Assembly (NCBI GenBank): GCA_002482535.1
Contig: DLGE01000001.1
Coordinates: 1-64,000 of the forward strand
Length of the DNA: 64,000 bases
Source: Peptococcaceae bacterium UBA7702
GTDB taxonomy: Bacteria; Bacillota; Dehalobacteriia; UBA7702
Direction of reading: 5' to 3'
Position numbers and translations under genes: made by a program
Part shown: in pieces, positions 14,612 through 23,596 of the stretch
How positions within the stretch are numbered: the stretch's first letter is position 1
How the letters are laid out: each line of letters starts with the position of its first letter
Notes under the pieces: generated by a model
Database searches by the model: none
What the model was told of the DNA's origin: nothing
What the model saw: only the letters and a program-made list of their open reading frames with translations

Positions 14612-17600
14612 TGCCTTTACTCATCAAAAACACCCTGATGAAAATCAGAAAAACCAGCGGCCGCTATCTTTCCTTGTTTCTCATCATCCTGGTAGGCGTC
14701 GGCTTCTTTGCCGGTGTGAGAGTCAGTGCCCCCGATCTAAAAGCCACACTCAGTAACTACAATCAGGAGTTTCAGCTGATGGATTTGAAGGTCGTCAGCA
14801 CCATGGGCCTCACCGACGACGACGTGGCGGCCATTGCGGGCCTTCCCGGCGTGGCTGCGGCGATCCCCAGCTACTCCCTGGACGCTCTGGCAGGGGAGAA
14901 TGTCGTCCGCGTCCATGGGCTGTTGAGCGACGTCAATGCCGTGAGCCTGACTGCGGGGCGTCTGCCGCAAAGCGACGACGAATGCGTGGCGGATGCGGAG
15001 CATTATCAGATCGGTGATGTGATCAAGCTGTCAGATGTGGAAAGCGATTTAAAGCATGGGGCCTATACCGTGGTGGGTACGGTAGCGTCGCCGCTGTATA
15101 TTGCCGACGACTATGGGAGCACAACAGAGGGCGCCGGTGAACTGTATTCTTTCCTTTTTGTGAATGAGCATAACTTCACGTTGGACACTTATACCGAGAT
15201 TTATGTGAAAGCCGCGTCGGGGAAAGAAGCCGTTGATTTCTCCACGGCCTATCGTGCCTTGATCGACGCGGTCACAGGGGAAACGGAGGGTATCGAGGGA
15301 GCCCGGGAAACGGCCCGCTATCAAGAAATCTATGACGAGGCGGCCCAGACCATTGACGACAGTGAGCAAACTCTCGATGAGGAGGCATCTTCTGCCGGGA
15401 AAACCCTTGCAGACGCCAAAGCCCAGCTTGATGCCGGCAGTGCCACTCTGCAATCCGCCAAAGCGACCTTGGCGGAGCAGGAAGCACAACTCAATAAAAC
15501 CGAAGAAGAGCAGAACGCTGTCTTTGCCGCCAGCCGGGAGCAGCTAAACGCTGCCTGGAACCAGGTGGACGTCGCTTTGGCCAACAACGGTCTAAGTCGG
15601 GACACCCTGGGGGGTCAAGTCGCCCAGTTGTCTGATGCCCTCGGCGCCTTGCAGGAGCAACTCGCCCAGTACGAGACCGACAGTTTAGAATACGCGGCGC
15701 TCAGTGAGGAAATCGCTGAAAAAACCGCTGTTTATCACCAGTTGCTGGCGCTGGAAAATACCCTTCAGACGCTGTCCGCCCAGGAAGAGCAATGGACGGC
15801 GGGAAGCGCGGCTTTTCAGAATCAAATCACCGTGGCCCGGGGAGAAATCGCCGCCGGCAAAGAAACCCTTCGCCAAAAGGAGGCGGAGCTGAACTCCGGC
15901 TACGGCGCCTATCACGACGGTTTGTCGTCGTATCAAACAGAAATTGCCGAGGCCAAAGACAAGATTGCCGAGGCCAAAGAGGAGCTTGCCACGATCGCAA
16001 GACCCCAATGGACGGTTCTTGAACGAGACGACGTCATCGCCGGTTACAGTGATCTGAAAAACGGCACCGACACGATTACGGCCGTGGCCGCGGTGTTACC
16101 GTTGTTCTTTATTTTGATCGTTGTTTTGATGACCTCCAATACGATGGTGCGCATGATCGGAGAAGAGCGGAGTGAGATCGGCGCTTTGACTTCCCTCGGT
16201 TTCAGGGACGCTGAAATTTTAAGGGGCTACTTGATTTATGTCCTTTCCGCCACGGTGCTTGGCGTCGTTAGCGGCTATTTTCTTGGCTGTACCGTCATCC
16301 CTTATCTCATCGCCAATTGTTTTCCCTATCTGTTACCCCCCCTTATCCTAAAATTTGACGCCGCATTTTTCTTTTTGATTCTGCTTGTGGCCGTCGCCTT
16401 GATGAGTGGGGTGACCGTGCTGTTCTGTAAAGGGGAATTAAAGCGGAAGCCCGCGGTGCTGCTGCGTCCCGCGCCGCCTCAAAAGGGGCAAAAAATCCTT
16501 TTGGAAAATTTCGGTTTCCTCTGGAATCACCTTTCCTTTACCTGGAAGGTGACGCTGCGCAACATTTTCCGCTACAAACGCCGCGTCTTTATGACGATCA
16601 TCGGCATTTCCGGTTGCACTGCCCTGCTGCTCGCCGGTTTCGGCGTGAAGGACTGTCTCAACGGCGTCGCCGAAGCCCAATACGGGGATATTTTCCGCTA
16701 TGATCAGATGATCGTGCTCAAGGACGACGTGACGGAAATCGACCCGGACTTGGATCATCTTTTGGCCCAAGGGGGAGCAGAGGATCCCGCTTTGCTGCAA
16801 CAGGCGGCGGTGACCTGCATATCGGAAGCCAAGTCCCTGCAATGCTATTTGATCGTACCGGAAAAGGAGGCTGCCTTTTCACAGTATTACCACCTCACCG
16901 CTGAGAGCAGCGGCGAAAACCTGCGCCTCAGCGATCAAGGGGTTACCGTGACGGCGAAAATCGCCGAGATTTACGGTGTCGCTTCCGGAGATACCTTGAC
17001 CATCCAAAACGGTGACGGCGGTACCTATGATCTTCCTGTTGCCGCTGTGGCGGAAAATTACATCGGCAACTATATTTATCTGAATCAAGGGCTTTATCAG
17101 GATATTTTCGGCGAGGCCGCCGCCTACAATATGATCGTTTCCGCCGCCGCGGAAAACTTTTCGGCGCAAAAGCTCCTTGATGATGAGGCCATCGTCAATG
17201 TGACCGCCAGCGAATCGATTTTACAGCAGGCGCGGCAAGGCTCCGAAAGTTTGAACGGCGTTGTTTTGCTCATCGTCGTCGTCGCCTCGCTTTTGGCGGT
17301 GATTGTGCTCTATAATCTGACCTCCATCAATATCAGCGAACGGAAACGAGAGATTGCCACCTTAAAGGTCCTGGGTTTTTACGATGGGGAGACCAATGCC
17401 TATATTTATCGGGAAGCGTTTCTCTTGGCCCTCATCAGCATCGTGATCGGCCTGTTCCTCGGCGTCGGTCTGCACCGTTTTTTGATGAGCGTCATCGAGC
17501 AAGACGCCATGATCTATTTTGATATGGTCAAGGCTTTGAGTTACTTGTGGGCTTTCCTGATCACCCTTGTCGCCTCCGTACTGATGCAGGTGATCACCTA

Positions 17601-17652
17601 CTTTAAACTGAAAAAGATCAATATGATCGAATCACTGAAATCCGTGGAGTGA
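14611..17652 (+). CDS. FtsX-like ABC permease with large coiled-coil extracytoplasmic domain
   Basis: 1013 residues, more than twice a simple FtsX protein. TM1 lies near 17-37. A MacB-type periplasmic-core region follows. A long coiled coil of about 200 residues (roughly 245-460) is rich in Ala, Glu and Gln. A three-helix FtsX block lies at about 495-615, and a second core domain and FtsX block end near residue 1000. The layout matches large Firmicutes permeases of antimicrobial-peptide or envelope-stress systems. The ATG at 14611 overlaps the ATPase stop; a TTG at 14605 is a less likely start. A strong terminator follows. Confidence 0.88.
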   Translation: MPLLIKNTLMKIRKTSGRYLSLFLIILVGVGFFAGVRVSAPDLKATLSNYNQEFQLMDLKVVSTMGLTDDDVAAIAGLPGVAAAIPSYSLDALAGENVVRVHGLLSDVNAVSLTAGRLPQSDDECVADAEHYQIGDVIKLSDVESDLKHGAYTVVGTVASPLYIADDYGSTTEGAGELYSFLFVNEHNFTLDTYTEIYVKAASGKEAVDFSTAYRALIDAVTGETEGIEGARETARYQEIYDEAAQTIDDSEQTLDEEASSAGKTLADAKAQLDAGSATLQSAKATLAEQEAQLNKTEEEQNAVFAASREQLNAAWNQVDVALANNGLSRDTLGGQVAQLSDALGALQEQLAQYETDSLEYAALSEEIAEKTAVYHQLLALENTLQTLSAQEEQWTAGSAAFQNQITVARGEIAAGKETLRQKEAELNSGYGAYHDGLSSYQTEIAEAKDKIAEAKEELATIARPQWTVLERDDVIAGYSDLKNGTDTITAVAAVLPLFFILIVVLMTSNTMVRMIGEERSEIGALTSLGFRDAEILRGYLIYVLSATVLGVVSGYFLGCTVIPYLIANCFPYLLPPLILKFDAAFFFLILLVAVALMSGVTVLFCKGELKRKPAVLLRPAPPQKGQKILLENFGFLWNHLSFTWKVTLRNIFRYKRRVFMTIIGISGCTALLLAGFGVKDCLNGVAEAQYGDIFRYDQMIVLKDDVTEIDPDLDHLLAQGGAEDPALLQQAAVTCISEAKSLQCYLIVPEKEAAFSQYYHLTAESSGENLRLSDQGVTVTAKIAEIYGVASGDTLTIQNGDGGTYDLPVAAVAENYIGNYIYLNQGLYQDIFGEAAAYNMIVSAAAENFSAQKLLDDEAIVNVTASESILQQARQGSESLNGVVLLIVVVASLLAVIVLYNLTSINISERKREIATLKVLGFYDGETNAYIYREAFLLALISIVIGLFLGVGLHRFLMSVIEQDAMIYFDMVKALSYLWAFLITLVASVLMQVITYFKLKKINMIESLKSVE

Positions 17653-17705
17653 ACAAAAAACCGCCTTTCCCGGAAGAGGCCACATCCTTTGAAATTTTTG
17701 CCTGA

Positions 17706-17750
17706 AAAAGAAGAGTAATGCTTTGGCCATTACTCTTCTTCTTATTTTTT
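17706..17750 (+). terminator. terminator of the FtsX-type ABC operon
   Basis: A stem of about 13 bp (AAGAAGAGTAATG with CATTACTCTTCTT) followed by CTTATTTTTT. Confidence 0.9.
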
Positions 17751-17760
17751 CATTCATACC

Positions 17761-17789
17761 TTGACAGGGTTTTTTTAACGCTATATGAT
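17761..17789 (+). promoter_or_regulatory. promoter of the EFR1 ferredoxin gene
   Basis: TTGACA (17761-17766), 17 nt, TATGAT (17784-17789). The long open frame starting at 17785 would begin inside this -10, which supports the downstream start at 17902. Confidence 0.75.
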
Positions 17790-17901
17790 GGATACAGTGA
17801 CGGTGACGTGGGCGGGAGCGCATAAAGGACTTTGGGTAAAAGAGAAGCAAGGAAATACCTTTTTGTATAAGCACTCCCAACAGACAATGAGGAAAATGCA
17901 G

Positions 17902-18801
17902 ATGGTTTCATCCTATGAAAAACCGAAAAAGGCTCAAATCGTTTATTTTTCGGGAACCGGTGGCACCAAAATGGCGGCGTCAGCCTTGGGCGCTGCCTTG
18001 GCCGGGAGGGAAATCACCTGTGAGCTGTTTTCTTTGAACGGCAAAAGTTCCTTTGTCGCGGAAAGCGGGGCGCTGCTTATCGTCATGTTTCCCGTATACG
18101 CTTTTAACGCGCCGGTGATGATTGATGATTTCATTGACGCTCTGCCTTTTTCCGCCGACGGTGTCGCCGCGGTGATTGCAGTTTCCGGCGGAGGGGAAGT
18201 ATTCCCCAACACCGCCAGCCGCTGCCGCACCGTGGGGCATTTAAGAAAGAAGGGCTTTCAGACGGTTTATGAGGCCGGGTTGGTGATGCCGTCCAATTTG
18301 ATCATGGATTATCCCGAAGTAATCTCTTTGTCGTTGCTTCACATCTTACCGGAGAAGACGGAGCGCATCGCCGCCGATTTAAACAGCCAAACGGTAAGAC
18401 GGATGAAGATTCATGTTTTTGACCGTTGCCTGGCGTTTCTCGGCGCTTTGGAAAAATGCGGCAGCTCCTCCTTTGGCAAAAAGATGAAGGTTTCCGGCGC
18501 TTGTAAAAGCTGTGGTTTGTGCGCTGCCAAATGTCCCAGAGGAAACATTGCCTTGGAAAACGGGAGACCCGTTTTTAAAGATCGCTGTATCATGTGTTTG
18601 GGGTGTATCTATCGTTGTCCCCAGAAGGCTTTGACGCCGGGAATATTAAAATTCTTTGTTTTTGATGATGGCTACGACCTTAAACCTTTGGAAAAAAAGT
18701 TGTTGGAGAGAGCTTGGCAACGCCCGAAAGAGGAAGAGCTCAAAGCGCTGACCAAAGGATATTTGATGAGCGGCGTCCGAAAATATCTGTTGGAAAAATA
18801 A
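17902..18801 (+). CDS. EFR1-type flavodoxin-ferredoxin fusion
   Basis: 299 residues from the ATG at 17902, which has GAGGA 8 nt upstream. The N-terminal flavodoxin-like domain (about 10-165) has the phosphate loop FSGTGGTK. The C-terminal part (about 195-240) is a 2[4Fe-4S] ferredoxin with CKSCGLCAAKCPRG and CIMCLGCIYRCPQ. EFR1 proteins are soluble electron carriers of anaerobes with no fixed partner. The gene stands alone between two terminators, so no partner can be named. An in-frame ATG at 17887 is an alternative start without a ribosome binding site. Confidence 0.85.
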   Translation: MVSSYEKPKKAQIVYFSGTGGTKMAASALGAALAGREITCELFSLNGKSSFVAESGALLIVMFPVYAFNAPVMIDDFIDALPFSADGVAAVIAVSGGGEVFPNTASRCRTVGHLRKKGFQTVYEAGLVMPSNLIMDYPEVISLSLLHILPEKTERIAADLNSQTVRRMKIHVFDRCLAFLGALEKCGSSSFGKKMKVSGACKSCGLCAAKCPRGNIALENGRPVFKDRCIMCLGCIYRCPQKALTPGILKFFVFDDGYDLKPLEKKLLERAWQRPKEEELKALTKGYLMSGVRKYLLEK

Positions 18802-18820
18802 CTTACCGTGTTTTTGTATG

Positions 18821-18855
18821 AAAAGCGGAGGCAAATTCATTGCCTCCGCTTTTTT
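18821..18855. terminator. bidirectional terminator
   Basis: AAAAGCGGAGGCAA and TTGCCTCCGCTTTTTT arms around a 5-nt loop, between convergent genes. Confidence 0.9.
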
Positions 18856-19522
18856 AAATATGGGTCTTTTTCTTTAATTCTTTCACGATGTTTTCACCCT
18901 GAAAGATGAAAATGCCGGCCAAAAAGATGATGCTCACCGTAACGCAGACGATGGACGGATAAAGTACATCGACCAAATGAAAGACAATAAAAAGGATGGG
19001 AATGATCCCGAACATGCCGTCTAACAAAGCATAGGTGATATATTCTCTGGTGCGAATCTTCATGGCCCTTGCCGTAATGTACATCACCATTTCCGCCGCC
19101 ACATAAATGATGGGAATGAAATACTCCAATGACCAGCCACGCCAGCCTGTTTGCCAATCCCAGAAAACAGAAAGCAGGGAGACGGTGACGACTTGCCAAA
19201 GAATGGTTTTGGGGATATTATGGCGCTTCCAAAGAACGACGATAAAACCAAGCCAGGTGCTGATGAGTCCGAAAATGATGAAGAGCGGCCAGTTTATCGC
19301 CGTGGGTATCATCATTTCAAAGGCGAAGCTCACCGCAATGGCGCAAACGGAAATAAAAACCAAAATGCGGAGGGCAAGATGCCTTTCGTAGGTGGGGGGT
19401 ATTTCGGGAAATACCTCTTCGCAGCCGGTTTGGCAATCGGTGCTTGCCAATGTTTTGCCGCAAAGGACGCACCGTTTACGATTTCCCCGCAGGTGAATGT
19501 GGCATTGTCTGCAATATTGCAT
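18854..19522 (-). CDS. DUF6320-type membrane protein with N-terminal zinc ribbon
   Basis: 222 residues. The N-terminus carries a Cys-rich zinc ribbon (CRQCHIHLRGNRKRCVLCGK; Cys4, Cys7, Cys18, Cys21). About six hydrophobic segments follow between residues 47 and 212, with a short basic tail. This matches the DUF6320 group found beside condensation/alcohol-acetyltransferase-like genes in Clostridia, as here. The role is unknown; lipid or envelope modification is a guess from the partner. The ribosome binding site is AAGGAGA, 7 nt spacing. It starts 15 nt after its upstream partner. Confidence 0.75.
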   Translation of the reverse strand: MQYCRQCHIHLRGNRKRCVLCGKTLASTDCQTGCEEVFPEIPPTYERHLALRILVFISVCAIAVSFAFEMMIPTAINWPLFIIFGLISTWLGFIVVLWKRHNIPKTILWQVVTVSLLSVFWDWQTGWRGWSLEYFIPIIYVAAEMVMYITARAMKIRTREYITYALLDGMFGIIPILFIVFHLVDVLYPSIVCVTVSIIFLAGIFIFQGENIVKELKKKTHI

Positions 19523-19537
19523 AAAAGGTCTCCTTGC

Positions 19538-20806
19538 TTAAAGATTGGCGGATAGTTCAATGGAAATACCCGCTTGGGACAGAAGACGAAAAAAGTTCTT
19601 TTGAATATCCGTTTCCCGGTAGGGAGAAGTAATGCTGACGGTCAAAACATCTTGAAAGGAGCAGACGTTCATTTGGGGTCTGTTGGCATTGGCACAAAAG
19701 GAAAAGGAACGGATGGTCTCATTGAATTCCTGGGGCATGGTGATGATGCCGAGATTGGACAAGGATGAAGTGGATTGCCTTTTTGCCAAACGGGAAGCCA
19801 AGCGCAAAACGAGATCTTTGATCGGTAAAAGAACGATGCGGGAAAGCATGTTTTGTTCGATGGCCAGATATTTGTTGGAAACATCATTCAAGTTTTCCGC
19901 GGTGAGCTGCTCTTTGAAAAGTCTTTCGACATCGCGGATCACAGCCTCCAGGGGATCGGTATGCTTTTCAAAACGGTAGCCGATATTGATATAACTGAAA
20001 AAGTTTCTTGCCGTTACCGATTGAAAATACTGCCGCAAGTTTACCGGAATCGCTAAAATCACCGGGTGAATCCTTTTTCTGGCTTTCATTTCACTGCCGA
20101 TGGCGTAGATGAATAACGACGCGAGAAAAACGGTGAGCGTCGTATGATATTTATGTGCTTCCCGCAGGACTTCGCCGGTGGACATTGCGCCTTCAATGAG
20201 CTGTATTCTGTGTTCCGCCAGCCTCGTACCACGGATTTGATAGGCTTTTTTGACCTTACCGGGTTTTTTTATTTCCCGTATCCTGCCGATAAAGTATTTA
20301 TCGAAGCTGTTTTCCTTTCCGCTGCTGAGGGAGGAATGCTCATGGTCTAAAACGATGCCGGTAAAATCAGCGCTTTTTATGGTTAGGTAATGACAGATCA
20401 GGGTTTGTAAAAAAAGAAGCGCGCCAGTGCCGTCGGCAAGGGCGTGAAACACCTCGAGCTGGATTCTTTTTCGATAGTAGGATACGCGAAATAGAAGGTC
20501 GCTTTTCTTTCCCTGATAAATGGGGGCGCAGACTGCCTTCGATTCAGGATATACTGTTGGTTGGATGTTGCTTTCCTCCAGGTAATACCAAAACAGACCT
20601 CTTTTCAGTACGCAACGGTAAAGAGGGAAGTCCTCGACGGTTTGATCAAGGGCTTGTTGTAAAAGACCCCTGCTGATTTCCTGATCCAATTCGCAGCTGA
20701 TGCGAAATACTTTGGGATCTTTTAAGCTCCAGGTTGCAGGGTAAAGCTTTGAGGCGATTTCTAAACTTGTCCACTCGATTTCTTTTTGTTGTTTCATCTT
20801 TTCCAT
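19538..20806 (-). CDS. condensation-domain-like acyltransferase
   Basis: 422 residues. It has the alcohol acetyltransferase/condensation fold signature: the motif FHALADGTG (about 138-146) corresponds to HHxxxDG, with the first His replaced by Phe and the catalytic second His kept. The C-terminal half has the SNLGIITMP stretch, similar to the SNVG-type motif of the family. Such enzymes transfer acyl groups between thioesters and alcohols or amines; the substrate here is unknown. It forms a two-gene operon with the DUF6320 membrane protein. The ATG at 20806 is weakly supported by AGAGCGGA. Confidence 0.75.
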   Translation of the reverse strand: MEKMKQQKEIEWTSLEIASKLYPATWSLKDPKVFRISCELDQEISRGLLQQALDQTVEDFPLYRCVLKRGLFWYYLEESNIQPTVYPESKAVCAPIYQGKKSDLLFRVSYYRKRIQLEVFHALADGTGALLFLQTLICHYLTIKSADFTGIVLDHEHSSLSSGKENSFDKYFIGRIREIKKPGKVKKAYQIRGTRLAEHRIQLIEGAMSTGEVLREAHKYHTTLTVFLASLFIYAIGSEMKARKRIHPVILAIPVNLRQYFQSVTARNFFSYINIGYRFEKHTDPLEAVIRDVERLFKEQLTAENLNDVSNKYLAIEQNMLSRIVLLPIKDLVLRLASRLAKRQSTSSLSNLGIITMPQEFNETIRSFSFCANANRPQMNVCSFQDVLTVSITSPYRETDIQKNFFRLLSQAGISIELSANL

Positions 20807-21001
20807 TCCGCTCTTTTTGCGGTGACCCCGGGAAAGAGCTGTTTTTTCTAAAAAATGGGTACGCCAGGGGATAATATAGCATTATCTTACCGCCTTGCCG
20901 GCGGAAGGTCAAATATTTTTGGGAAAAATACGCTTTTTTATGAAAAAATAATGCCGAAACGTCAAGGATTGCCTTATTATTTGTCAAAAAATAGGATGCA
21001 A

Positions 21002-21030
21002 TTGACAAAACTCTTTTATTATGTTATGTT
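21002..21030 (+). promoter_or_regulatory. promoter of the DEAD-box helicase gene
   Basis: TTGACA (21002-21007), 17 nt, TATGTT (21025-21030), leaving a leader of about 70 nt. Confidence 0.7.
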
Positions 21031-21057
21031 AAACGCAACAAATTAATCGTTTGCATG

Positions 21058-21092
21058 GAAACGAGGCAGCTTGTCTCGTTTCTTATTTTTTT
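21058..21092 (+). terminator. terminator-like hairpin in the helicase leader (possible attenuator)
   Basis: GAAACGAG (21058-21065) pairs perfectly with CTCGTTTC (21075-21082) around a 9-nt loop, followed by TTATTTTTTT. It lies between the promoter and the ribosome binding site of the helicase gene, so it could terminate or attenuate the helicase transcript. Confidence 0.65.
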
Positions 21093-21107
21093 GAATTGAG
21101 GAAATCT

Positions 21108-22859
21108 ATGACAAAAATCCCTTTTAGTCAGTTGCAGTTACACCCTAAGATGGAAAGAGCCATTTCATTGATGGGCTTTGATATCGCCACACCGGTACAG
21201 GCCAGGGCGATTCCGCTGATTCGTACCGGCGCTGATGTGATCGCCCGCTCCCAAACGGGAACGGGAAAAACCGTGGCTTTTGCGATTCCCGCCATTGAAA
21301 GCGTCGCGGCAGCGGCGGAACCCGCCGGTATTCAAGTATTGATCCTTTGTCCCACCCGGGAGCTTGCGCAGCAAGCAGCGGAAGAGATCCGTAAAGTGGC
21401 CCGGTTTCTCACAAAGGTACATCCCGTGGAAATTTATGGCGGCGCCGCCATTGACAAACAGTGTATTCGCCTGCGTCACGCGAATTTGGTGATCGGTACC
21501 CCCGGTCGGGTTATGGATCATATGCGCCGCGGCACGCTTTGCCTGGACCAACTGAAAATGGTCGTTTTGGATGAAGCCGATGAAATGCTGAATATGGGTT
21601 TTAAGGAAGACATTGAAACCATTTTAAAAGACGCGCCGGCAGACCGGCAGACCGTGCTGTTTTCCGCCACCATGCCCCCGGCGATTATGAAACTGACCCG
21701 GGAATTTCAAAATGATCCCCGGTTGATTGAGATCGATAAAGACCAGGTCACCATTGAAGACATTGCCCAAAGTTACGTCGATGTACCCCACCATAGAAAA
21801 AAAGACGCTTTGATCGGACTGCTGCAATATCATCAGCCAAAGCGCGCCATCATTTTCAGTAACACCAAACGCATGGTAGACGAATTATCCGAGCTCTTAA
21901 GCGACAAAGGCTTCAGTGTGGAAAGCATCCATAGCGATATCAGACAAACCCAGCGTACTTCGGTGATGCAAGGATTCAAACAAGGGAAAACCTCCATTCT
22001 GATTGCAACCGACATTGCCGCCAGGGGAATCGATGTCAGCGATATTGATTTTGTGATCAACTTTGATATTCCGATGAATTCGGAATACTATGTGCACCGC
22101 ATCGGTCGTACGGGCCGTGCCGGGAAAACAGGTTCTTCCATCACCCTTTGCAGCGGCAGGCGTGAGGTGATCGCCATGCGCAATATTGCCCGTGATGTAA
22201 AGTCTGACATTGTACCGTTGCAACTGCCCTCTGCCGCCGAAGTCAAAACGATGAACAAAGAGAAAATATTGCAGATCATGGGAAAAACCTTGCAAACGGA
22301 AGCCGATGCTCTTTATCAGGAATTGGCGGATCAGCTTGTAGAACAAGGGTATTCCTATCGCCAAATCGCCGCGGCTGCCATGAAATTGGGCTTGAAAAAA
22401 GAGGAGATTGCGGTGACCCAGTCATTTTTGGAGATCCAGCGGGAGGCTCTGGCAAAGGATAAAAAAAGAAGGGGCGAGGGCAAACCCCGTCCCGCCGCAT
22501 ATGAGACGATACAGATTGATATTGGTTCCCTGCAGCGGGTTGCCGTCAACCATATCGTTGGGGCGATTACCGAACGCACCAATCTCACCGGCGGTGAAAT
22601 CGGCAAAGTCAAGATTCTTCCCAATGATACCATCGTGGAAATCCCCGCGGGCCGCAGCAGTGAGGTGATCAAGGCGATGCAAGGCTGCCGCATTTATGGG
22701 ACGGCCGTATCCACCCAAAAAGCCTCAGGAATAACGGCGGAACGAAAAATTCCGGCGAAAACCTCGGTGAAAACAGCGGCTTATCAAAAGCGCGGCAGCG
22801 GCAAAGGCCATGGCAATGCGGGGCAGAAAAAAGCGGCGCGGCAGCGGTATGGGAAATAA
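21108..22859 (+). CDS. deaD: DEAD-box ATP-dependent RNA helicase with DbpA-type C-terminal domain
   Basis: 583 residues from the ATG at 21108 (GAGGAAA upstream). Helicase motifs in order: Q motif near residue 25, I SQTGTGKT (about 45-52), Ia PTRELAQQ, II DEAD in VLDEADEML, III SAT, V TDIAARGID and VI HRIGRTGRAG. A basic linker leads to a DbpA-like RNA-binding domain (about 465-545) and an Arg/Lys/Gly-rich tail. Such helicases remodel rRNA and mRNA structure in ribosome assembly and the cold response. The leader contains a terminator-like hairpin, suggesting conditional readthrough. The longer frame from 21051 starts before that hairpin and lacks a binding site. Confidence 0.93.
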   Translation: MTKIPFSQLQLHPKMERAISLMGFDIATPVQARAIPLIRTGADVIARSQTGTGKTVAFAIPAIESVAAAAEPAGIQVLILCPTRELAQQAAEEIRKVARFLTKVHPVEIYGGAAIDKQCIRLRHANLVIGTPGRVMDHMRRGTLCLDQLKMVVLDEADEMLNMGFKEDIETILKDAPADRQTVLFSATMPPAIMKLTREFQNDPRLIEIDKDQVTIEDIAQSYVDVPHHRKKDALIGLLQYHQPKRAIIFSNTKRMVDELSELLSDKGFSVESIHSDIRQTQRTSVMQGFKQGKTSILIATDIAARGIDVSDIDFVINFDIPMNSEYYVHRIGRTGRAGKTGSSITLCSGRREVIAMRNIARDVKSDIVPLQLPSAAEVKTMNKEKILQIMGKTLQTEADALYQELADQLVEQGYSYRQIAAAAMKLGLKKEEIAVTQSFLEIQREALAKDKKRRGEGKPRPAAYETIQIDIGSLQRVAVNHIVGAITERTNLTGGEIGKVKILPNDTIVEIPAGRSSEVIKAMQGCRIYGTAVSTQKASGITAERKIPAKTSVKTAAYQKRGSGKGHGNAGQKKAARQRYGK

Positions 22860-22982
22860 GAGAAAATCGCAATGTTGCACTTTCTTCCGACGGTGAGGGG
22901 GTAACTCCCTGTTTGCCGCTGAACGCGGAAATTTTCCTTGGCTGGCATTCTCTTTTATATCCAGACACGGAGGAAACATGGA

Positions 22983-23477
22983 ATGGAAATCAGAAAATAC
23001 AAAACAGGGGATGATTTTGCCGCAATCAGCCGCATTTACGCCATGAGTTGGAAAAGGGCCTACCGGGGCATAGTCCCCGATGCTTATCTGAAAGCTCTCA
23101 AAGAAAACCGTTGGGAAACACTGCTTCAAAAAGAACGCGACAACTTGCTCTTGGCCATCGACGGCGCTGAAATCATCGGCGCTGCGACTTACGGCCCGGC
23201 CAGGGAAAAAAAATACCACGGCTGGGGCGAAGTTGTTTCCGTCTATCTGCTGCCCGCCGCTTTCCGCCAGGGCATTGGTAGTCGGTTGCTGAGGCGCGCC
23301 TGCAAGGAACTGGAGAACCTCGGTTACAGCCAGGTCTACTTGTGGGTTTTAATGGAGAATACCGCCGCCCGCCGTTTTTATGAAGCCAATGGTTTTCGCT
23401 GTAACGGAGATACGATAATCTGCGAAATCGGAGGCAAAGCCTTAAAAGAGACGCGTTATCTCTACGACGGGAAATAA
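22983..23477 (+). CDS. GNAT family N-acetyltransferase
   Basis: 164 residues. A single GNAT domain with the acetyl-CoA pyrophosphate loop in LPAAFRQGIGSRLLRRA (about 87-103) and the C-terminal ENTAARRFYEANGF signature. The substrate cannot be told from sequence. The ATG at 22983 has GGAGGAAAC 4 to 5 nt upstream. An out-of-frame ATG 5 nt earlier is ignored. It is probably monocistronic. Confidence 0.85.
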   Translation: MEIRKYKTGDDFAAISRIYAMSWKRAYRGIVPDAYLKALKENRWETLLQKERDNLLLAIDGAEIIGAATYGPAREKKYHGWGEVVSVYLLPAAFRQGIGSRLLRRACKELENLGYSQVYLWVLMENTAARRFYEANGFRCNGDTIICEIGGKALKETRYLYDGK

Positions 23478-23509
23478 GACATTGTCGCGGAAAAGATTTG
23501 GCGGAGGTC

Positions 23510-23538
23510 TTGACAATGCCAATGCAAAGTGGTATATT
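23510..23538 (+). promoter_or_regulatory. promoter of the DUF3796/HTH pair
   Basis: TTGACA (23510-23515), 17 nt, TATATT (23533-23538). The -10 lies inside the left arm of the 19-bp palindrome at 23526. Confidence 0.8.
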
Positions 23539-23573
23539 TCTAACATGAAGTTAGAAATATACCACTTTTTGCT
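23526..23573. promoter_or_regulatory. 19-bp perfect palindrome over the -10 box
   Basis: AAAGTGGTATATTTCTAAC (23526-23544) and its exact reverse complement (23550-23568) flank a 5-nt centre (ATGAA), then TTTTT continues to 23570. It covers the -10 and start point of the promoter, so it should act as a DNA operator for this unit. For transcripts entering from upstream it would also form a terminator. Confidence 0.8.
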
Positions 23574-23596
23574 GCATTTCAAAAGGAGAGATTGCA

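Larger units (their letters stand above)
20807..21107. other. divergent regulatory region, no gene supported
   Basis: It holds a leftward promoter for the acyltransferase operon: TTGACC (20907-20912 reversed), 17 nt, TAAGAT (20884-20889 reversed), with a small CCGCC/GGCGG hairpin in the spacer. It also holds the rightward helicase promoter and leader hairpin listed separately. Confidence 0.6.
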
